64,000 nucleotides of DNA, taken from NCBI GenBank assembly GCA_035296325.1, contig DATHBD010000068.1:1-64000 (forward strand), in the 5' to 3' direction. This DNA is from DATHBD01 sp035296325. Its GTDB lineage: Bacteria > Actinomycetota > Actinomycetes > Mycobacteriales > Micromonosporaceae. A model generated the notes under the pieces. The model was not told the origin of the DNA. It ran no database searches and worked only from the letters and a program-made list of their open reading frames with translations. Position 1 is the stretch's first letter. Each line of letters starts with the position of its first letter. Below are positions 59,735 through 64,000 of this stretch, one piece after another. The position numbers and the translations under genes are program-made.

Positions 59735-61348
59735 GTGGCGGTGGCTGAGGTGGCACGTTCCGCGGTGCCGCACGCCCAACCGGCGTCCGGGCGGCCACGC
59801 TGGCACCCGCTGCGCCGGTGGGCGCCGCCGCTGGCAGCGGTGACGGCCGGGCTGCTGCTGCTGCTGGCGTTCCCGCCGTACGGGCTGTGGTGGCTCGCGC
59901 CGATCGGGGTCGCCCTGCTCGCTGTCGCGGTGCACGGCCGCCGGGTGCGGGCCGGCCTCGGGTTGGGTGCGCTGTGCGGCGCGGCGCTGTTCGTGCCGTT
60001 ACTGGACTGGACCAATCTGCACACCGGTGTGCTGCCCTGGCTGCTGCTCTCCGCCGCCTGCGCCGCCTATGTCGCCGCCGTCGGTGGCGCCCTGGCCTAT
60101 GTCGGGCCGCTGCTGACGCGGTGGCCGTGGACCGCACCGCCGGTCGTCGGCGCGCTCTGGGTGGCGCAGGAGGCGATGCGGGGCCGTACCCCGTTCGGCG
60201 GGTTCCCGTGGGGCCGCCTGGCGTTCAGTCAGGGCCACTCGCCGCTGCTGGCGTTCGCCGCGTGGGGCGGGGCGCCGCTGGTGACGTTCGTCGTGGCCCT
60301 GTGCGGCGGCCTGCTCGCCCTGGCGGTGACGCGGTCGTGGGGCGGCCCGGTGCGCCGGGGTGGATCGCGGCCGGGATCGCGGTTCACCGCGGGGCTGGTC
60401 GCCCTCGGTGTCCTCGCTGTCGTTCCGGCCACCGCGGCGCTGGTGCCAGCGGCGCAGCCGAACGGCCCGGCCGTGACGGTCGCGATCGTGCAGGGCAACG
60501 TGCCGCGACTCGGGTTGGACTTCAACGCCCAACGCCGGGCGGTGCTGGACAACCACGTCCGGGGGACCGTAGAGCTCGCCGACCGGGTCGCGGCCGGCAC
60601 GGAAACCCAGCCGGACCTGGTGGTGTGGCCGGAGAACGCCAGCGACATCGATCCGCTGGCCAACGCCGACGCCGCCGCCGCGATCGACCGTGCCGCCGCG
60701 GCGATCGGCGCGCCGATCCTGGTCGGCGCGCTGTTGCAGGGCTCCGGCACCGGGCTGCTCAACGCCGGCCTGCTCTGGGTGGCCGGGCAGGGGGAGACCC
60801 AGCGTTACGTCAAGCGCCACCCGGTGCCGTTCGCCGAGTACGTCCCGATGCGCCGGATCGCCCGGCTGGTCAGCGACAAGGTCGATCTGGTCCGGGTGGA
60901 CTTCCAGGCCGGCGACCGCCCGGGCGTGCTGACCGTCGGTCCGATGACGTTCGGCGACGTGATCTGCTTCGAGGTGGCCTATGACAACATCGTCAGGGAC
61001 ACGGTGACCGGCGGGGCGCAGCTCATCGTGGTGCAGACCAACAACGCCACGTTCAACGCGGCCGAGGCGGCGCAGCAGGGCGACATGGTCCGGCTGCGCG
61101 CGGTGGAGCACGGACGCCCCGCGCTGATGGCGTCGACCGTTGGGATATCTTCCTTTGTCGATAGTGCCGGCAGGGTGTCCGGGGCCACCCGGTTCAACAC
61201 TCCAGCGGTGGTGGTGCGGACGGTCCAACTTGCCGACGGCCGTACCCTTGCAACCAGGATCGGTGTCGGCCCGGAGTGGACGCTGGTCGGCGCGGCCCTC
61301 GCGGCGCTGGCGGGCGCCGGGTGGCTGCGCCGTCGACGACAGGAGTGA
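59735..61348 (+). CDS. lnt: Apolipoprotein N-acyltransferase Lnt
   Basis: Adds the third acyl chain to lipoproteins in the membrane. The 537-residue protein has about six to seven N-terminal membrane helices, then a nitrilase-like domain with the catalytic triad Glu300 (VVWPEN), Lys360 (YVKRHPVPFAEYVP) and Cys411 (DVICFE). GTG at 59735 gives the usual length; the open frame extends further upstream without features. ppm follows 7 bases after the stop, and in mycobacteria the two domains are fused or paired. Confidence 0.9.
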   Translation: MAVAEVARSAVPHAQPASGRPRWHPLRRWAPPLAAVTAGLLLLLAFPPYGLWWLAPIGVALLAVAVHGRRVRAGLGLGALCGAALFVPLLDWTNLHTGVLPWLLLSAACAAYVAAVGGALAYVGPLLTRWPWTAPPVVGALWVAQEAMRGRTPFGGFPWGRLAFSQGHSPLLAFAAWGGAPLVTFVVALCGGLLALAVTRSWGGPVRRGGSRPGSRFTAGLVALGVLAVVPATAALVPAAQPNGPAVTVAIVQGNVPRLGLDFNAQRRAVLDNHVRGTVELADRVAAGTETQPDLVVWPENASDIDPLANADAAAAIDRAAAAIGAPILVGALLQGSGTGLLNAGLLWVAGQGETQRYVKRHPVPFAEYVPMRRIARLVSDKVDLVRVDFQAGDRPGVLTVGPMTFGDVICFEVAYDNIVRDTVTGGAQLIVVQTNNATFNAAEAAQQGDMVRLRAVEHGRPALMASTVGISSFVDSAGRVSGATRFNTPAVVVRTVQLADGRTLATRIGVGPEWTLVGAALAALAGAGWLRRRRQE

Positions 61349-61355
61349 GACACCC

Positions 61356-62150
61356 GTGAACGACGAGCCGCAGGCCGCCGCCGACCAGGGTTATCCAGGC
61401 GTGGGCCGGGTGCTGGTGATCATCCCGACGTACAACGAGGCCGACAATGTCCGCATCATCGTGGACCGGCTGCGCTCCGCCGTGCCGGCGGTCGACATCC
61501 TGATCGCCGACGACAACAGCCCCGACGGCACCGGCGCGATCGCCGATGAGCTGGCCGCGGCGGACGGGCAGATCCACGTGCTGCACCGGCCCGGCAAGCA
61601 GGGTCTCGGCGCCGCCTACGCTGCCGGGTTCGCCTGGGCGGGCGAGCGGGGCTACGACGCCGCGGTGGAGATGGACGCCGACGGCTCCCACGCGCCGGAG
61701 CAGCTCCCTCGGCTGTTGGGCGCGTTGCGGCAGGCCGACGCCGTGCTCGGTTCGCGGTGGGTGCGCGGCGGCACGGTGGTCAACTGGCCGGTGCACCGGC
61801 TGGTGCTGTCGCGGGGCGGCAACCTGTACACCCGGATCGCCCTCGGCATGCCGTTCAGGGACGCCACCGGCGGATACCGGGCGTACCGGATGGAGGTGCT
61901 GGAAAAGGTCGACGTCGACTCGGTGACGTCGCAGGGGTACTGCTTCCAGGTGGAGCTCGCCTGGCGGGCGTACCGCAACGGCTTCCGGGTCGTGGAGGTC
62001 CCGATCACCTTCGCTGAGCGGGAACGCGGAGCGAGCAAGATGAGCTCGTCGATCGTGCGCGAGGCACTCCTTCAGGTGACCGTGTGGGGCGTGCGGGCCA
62101 GGGCGCAGTCGGTGCGGCAGCTGGCTCGGCGCGGGCGACCGGAGCGCTGA
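61356..62150 (+). CDS. ppm: Polyprenol monophosphomannose synthase (Ppm)
   Basis: GT2 enzyme making polyprenyl-phosphate-mannose for lipoglycans and protein mannosylation. The 264-residue protein has IIPTYNEADN, DDNSPDG (52-58) and EMDADGSH with the DxD at 107-109, and lacks membrane helices. GTG at 61356 follows AGGAG. It overlaps fxsA by one base and follows lnt, the arrangement seen in Streptomyces. Confidence 0.92.
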   Translation: MNDEPQAAADQGYPGVGRVLVIIPTYNEADNVRIIVDRLRSAVPAVDILIADDNSPDGTGAIADELAAADGQIHVLHRPGKQGLGAAYAAGFAWAGERGYDAAVEMDADGSHAPEQLPRLLGALRQADAVLGSRWVRGGTVVNWPVHRLVLSRGGNLYTRIALGMPFRDATGGYRAYRMEVLEKVDVDSVTSQGYCFQVELAWRAYRNGFRVVEVPITFAERERGASKMSSSIVREALLQVTVWGVRARAQSVRQLARRGRPER

Positions 62151-62710
62151 TGCGCTGGCTCGGCTACGCCGCCGTCGCCGCCGCCATCCTGGTGGTGGCC
62201 GAGATCGCGGCGTTCGTGCTGGTCGCGAAGGCGATCGGGGTGGGCTGGGCACTGGCCATCGGGTTCCTCACCACGCTGCTCGGCGGGTGGCTGCTGCGTC
62301 GGGAGGGCGTACGGGGCTGGCGACGGTTCCGGGCCGCGCTCGACGAGGGCCGGGCGCCGGGCGATGAAGCGAGCAACGGTCTCCTCGGGCTCGTCGGGGC
62401 CCTCCTGCTGGTGCTGCCCGGCTTCGTCGGCAGCGTGATCGGTCTGGTCCTGCTGCTTCCCCCGGTGCGGGCGCTGTCGCGGCGTGCGCTGCGCCACGCG
62501 GCCGAGCGGCGGGTCACCTCGGCCGTGGCCGGCGGAGTGTTCGGCGCTCGCCGGGTGCGGGCGTACCGCGGCCCGTCGAGCCCGGGCGCGCCGCCCGGCA
62601 CCGCCGCCACACCGCCGCCCAGCGCCGACCCCGTGCCGCCCCCGGGCGGGCCGGGTCGTCTGCCCGCAGCGATCGAGGGTGAGATCGTCGACCCGGACCA
62701 CCGGGCCTGA
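62150..62710 (+). CDS. fxsA: FxsA family membrane protein
   Basis: A 186-residue protein with about four membrane helices (AAVAAAILVVAEIAAFVLV, ALAIGFLTTLLGG, LGLVGALLLVLPGFVGS) and a Pro/Gly-rich cytoplasmic tail. FxsA is named for suppression of phage F exclusion; the true role is unknown. ATG overlaps the ppm stop by one base. Confidence 0.87.
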   Translation: MRWLGYAAVAAAILVVAEIAAFVLVAKAIGVGWALAIGFLTTLLGGWLLRREGVRGWRRFRAALDEGRAPGDEASNGLLGLVGALLLVLPGFVGSVIGLVLLLPPVRALSRRALRHAAERRVTSAVAGGVFGARRVRAYRGPSSPGAPPGTAATPPPSADPVPPPGGPGRLPAAIEGEIVDPDHRA

Positions 62711-62715
62711 GCCCG

Positions 62716-63348
62716 TTGCGGGTCCGCCCGGTGGCACCGGCCCGGCTGGTCGAGGAGTTGGCCGAGCGGGTCGCGGCGGTGTCGGTCCAGCGGCGTGGCT
62801 GGGTCCGCGTCGCGGTGGACTCAGCGCCCGCCGGGGAACCGGACCGCCTGGCCGCTGACCTGGTCGAAGCGCTGCACCGGCGTGGGCACCCCGCGCTGCA
62901 CGTCGCCGCGGCGGGGTTTCACCGCCCGGCCTCGCTGCGTCTGGAGCGCGGCCGGACCAACCCGGACGCCTACTACGAGGACTGGCTCGACCTCGGCGCG
63001 TTGCAGCGGGAGGTGGTGCGCCCGCTCGGCGCCGGCGGCACGGGGCGGGTGCTGCCGTCGCTGCGCGACCCGCTCACCGACCGGGCCAGCCGCGCCGGCT
63101 ACCTGACGCTGCCGCCGGGCGGCGCGGTGGTGGTCAGCGGCGCACTGCTGCTCGGCGCCGGCCTGGACTTCGACCTCACCGTGCACCTCGCGGTGTCCGC
63201 CGCGGCGCTGGGCCGCCGCACCGCAGCTGAGCTGGCCTGGACGCTGCCGGCGTTCGCCCGCTACGCCGAGGAGGTGCGGCCAGCCGAGCTGGCCGATGTC
63301 GTGGTGCGCGCCGACGATCTGCGCCATCCCGCCGTGGTGGAGGCCTGA
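62716..63348 (+). CDS. Uridine-kinase-like protein with degenerate P-loop
   Basis: A 210-residue protein resembling uridine kinases (GFHRPASLRLERGR, DAYYEDWLDLGAL, LGAGLDFDLTVHL). The expected Walker A is replaced by VDSAPAGEPDRLA without Lys-Ser/Thr, as in a widespread actinobacterial group. Nucleotide kinase activity is doubtful. TTG start at 62716. It converges on rbpA. Confidence 0.78.
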   Translation: MRVRPVAPARLVEELAERVAAVSVQRRGWVRVAVDSAPAGEPDRLAADLVEALHRRGHPALHVAAAGFHRPASLRLERGRTNPDAYYEDWLDLGALQREVVRPLGAGGTGRVLPSLRDPLTDRASRAGYLTLPPGGAVVVSGALLLGAGLDFDLTVHLAVSAAALGRRTAAELAWTLPAFARYAEEVRPAELADVVVRADDLRHPAVVEA

Positions 63349-63364
63349 GCCGGGCGCGGGACAC

Positions 63365-63403
63365 GTCGCCGCCCAGGTCCCTGGGGAGGACCTGGGCGGC
63401 GAC
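63365..63403. terminator. Strong two-way terminator hairpin between convergent genes
   Basis: Perfect 16-base arms (63365-63380, 63388-63403) with a 7-base loop, in the 74-bp gap between the uridine-kinase-like gene and rbpA. It can end transcription from both sides. Confidence 0.8.
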
Positions 63404-63422
63404 GATGCGGGTCGGGCGGACG

Positions 63423-63767
63423 TCAGGCGGAGCGGCCGCGACGGGCGCGGACCTCCTCCAGACGTTCCGCAAGGATGTCTTCCAGCTCGGCGATGGAGCG
63501 TCGCTCGAGCAGCATGTCCCAGTGCGTACGTGGCGGCTTGGCCTTCTTCTGCTCCGGCTCGGTGCCGTCCACCAACCGCGCCACACTGCCGTCGAACTTG
63601 CATTCCCAGCTGATCGGGACCTCGGCGTCGACGGCGAAGGGGACCTCAAACTGATGTCCCTTGGCGCAGAGGTACTCGCGGGTCTGCCGCGGGGCCAGCT
63701 CGGTGTTGCGGTCGGACTCGTAGCTGACCGCTCCGAGACGACTCCCGCGCAGCATGCGCTCGCCCAT
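63423..63767 (-). CDS. rbpA: RNA polymerase-binding protein RbpA
   Basis: Essential actinobacterial transcription factor that binds RNA polymerase and sigma and stabilises the open complex. The 114-residue protein has MGERMLRGSRLGAVSYES at the N-terminus, YLCAKGHQFEVPFAVDAEVP and WECKFDGSVA in the core domain and the basic C-terminal helix ILAERLEEVRARRG. ATG at 63767 follows GGGGAAG. Two promoter candidates lie upstream, one with a SigR-type motif. Confidence 0.94.
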   Translation of the reverse strand: MGERMLRGSRLGAVSYESDRNTELAPRQTREYLCAKGHQFEVPFAVDAEVPISWECKFDGSVARLVDGTEPEQKKAKPPRTHWDMLLERRSIAELEDILAERLEEVRARRGRSA

Positions 63768-63809
63768 GGTCGGATCTTCCCCTTCGCATCGTGGTGCTTC
63801 ACGTGGTGC

Positions 63810-63836
63810 AACGACACGGGACTGTCTGACGATTCC
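63810..63836 (-). promoter_or_regulatory. SigR/SigH-type promoter of rbpA
   Basis: On the minus strand GGAAT, 19-base spacer, GTT, close to the SigR consensus GGAAT-N18-GTT. The leader would be about 36 bases to the rbpA ATG. In Streptomyces coelicolor rbpA is controlled by SigR. Confidence 0.55.
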
Positions 63837-63862
63837 CGAACCGTGCCCGTGAGTTGGTACCG

Positions 63863-63892
63863 AGCGTAGCGGGCGGCAGGGTACACGACCAA
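63863..63892 (-). promoter_or_regulatory. Possible housekeeping promoter of rbpA
   Basis: On the minus strand TTGGTC, 18-base spacer, TACGCT, upstream of the SigR-type motif. Consistent with a second, vegetative promoter. Confidence 0.4.
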
Positions 63893-64000
63893 CCCAAGTT
63901 GAAGGAAGACGGTTATTGCTGCCGCTTTCGACTCGGTTGTGGCCGGCCATCCGATTTCGCCTCAAGTCGAACGGTGGCCGGGCCGGGCGGTCAGTCCCCG

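Noticed and set aside
1..64000. tRNA, rRNA, CRISPR arrays or insertion sequences
   Set aside because: No cloverleaf T-loop signature, no regularly spaced repeats and no transposase were found on inspection.

Overview
This 64 kb window is very GC-rich actinomycete chromosome. It carries a bacterial (Pup) proteasome system with 20S alpha and beta subunits, rhamnose-based surface polysaccharide genes, RbpA, adjacent Lnt and Ppm genes, and many start codons 6-9 bases behind a TANNNT -10 box (leaderless-type promoters). Gene content and style fit a Micromonosporaceae member (Micromonospora/Salinispora type); that is an inference, since no rRNA or marker gene is present. No tRNA, rRNA, CRISPR array, IS element or prophage was seen.

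Region 1 (1-5 kb) is the Pup-proteasome cluster: the 3' part of mpa/arc, then dop, pup, prcB and prcA. Region 2 (5-24.2 kb) is a cell-surface glycan island between prcA and pafA. It holds two paralogous lipid-linked-sugar flippases, three or more GT2 glycosyltransferases, three large multi-pass membrane proteins (two DUF6541-like, one DUF2142-like), a UDP-3-acetamido-sugar type module (dehydrogenase, aminotransferase, acetyltransferase), a GtrA protein, a complete dTDP-L-rhamnose set (rmlA, rmlB, rmlC, rmlD) and a methyltransferase. Its right edge is a relatively AT-rich gap of about 380 bp.

Region 3 (24.3-39.8 kb) resumes the conserved proteasome neighbourhood: pafA, a large secreted six-hairpin glycosidase, a thymidylate-kinase-like protein, a DUF3866 protein, pafB-pafC, tatA-tatC, a lipid kinase, a HAD phosphatase, a HelY-type helicase and a 5'-3' exonuclease. 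Region 4 (39.9-51.1 kb) is mixed metabolism and sensing: DUF4037 protein, acyl-CoA dehydrogenase, membrane protein, Lrp/AsnC regulator, histidine phosphatase, CorA, amidase, an AMIN-like secreted protein, and a response regulator / sensor kinase / GerMN lipoprotein operon.

Region 5 (51.1-59.3 kb) is the most striking. It encodes most of the lysine degradation route known from anaerobic fermenters: KamA (lysine 2,3-aminomutase family) transcribed away from an operon of kdd, a YtcJ-like amidohydrolase, kamD, kamE, kal and a MutL/GlmL-like ATPase. The cleavage enzyme Kce is absent here, and an inverted repeat sits in the divergent promoter region. Region 6 (59.3-64 kb) has a possible non-coding RNA or long leader, then lnt, ppm, fxsA, a P-loop-degenerate uridine-kinase-like gene and, convergent to them, rbpA with a SigR-like promoter motif.

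Functionally, Mpa, Dop, Pup, PrcA/PrcB and PafA form a complete pupylation-degradation system, with the PafB/PafC regulator pair nearby. The island supplies precursors, transferases and flippases for a surface polymer that probably contains rhamnose and a 3-amino sugar. Lnt and Ppm act on lipoproteins and polyprenyl-phosphate mannose.
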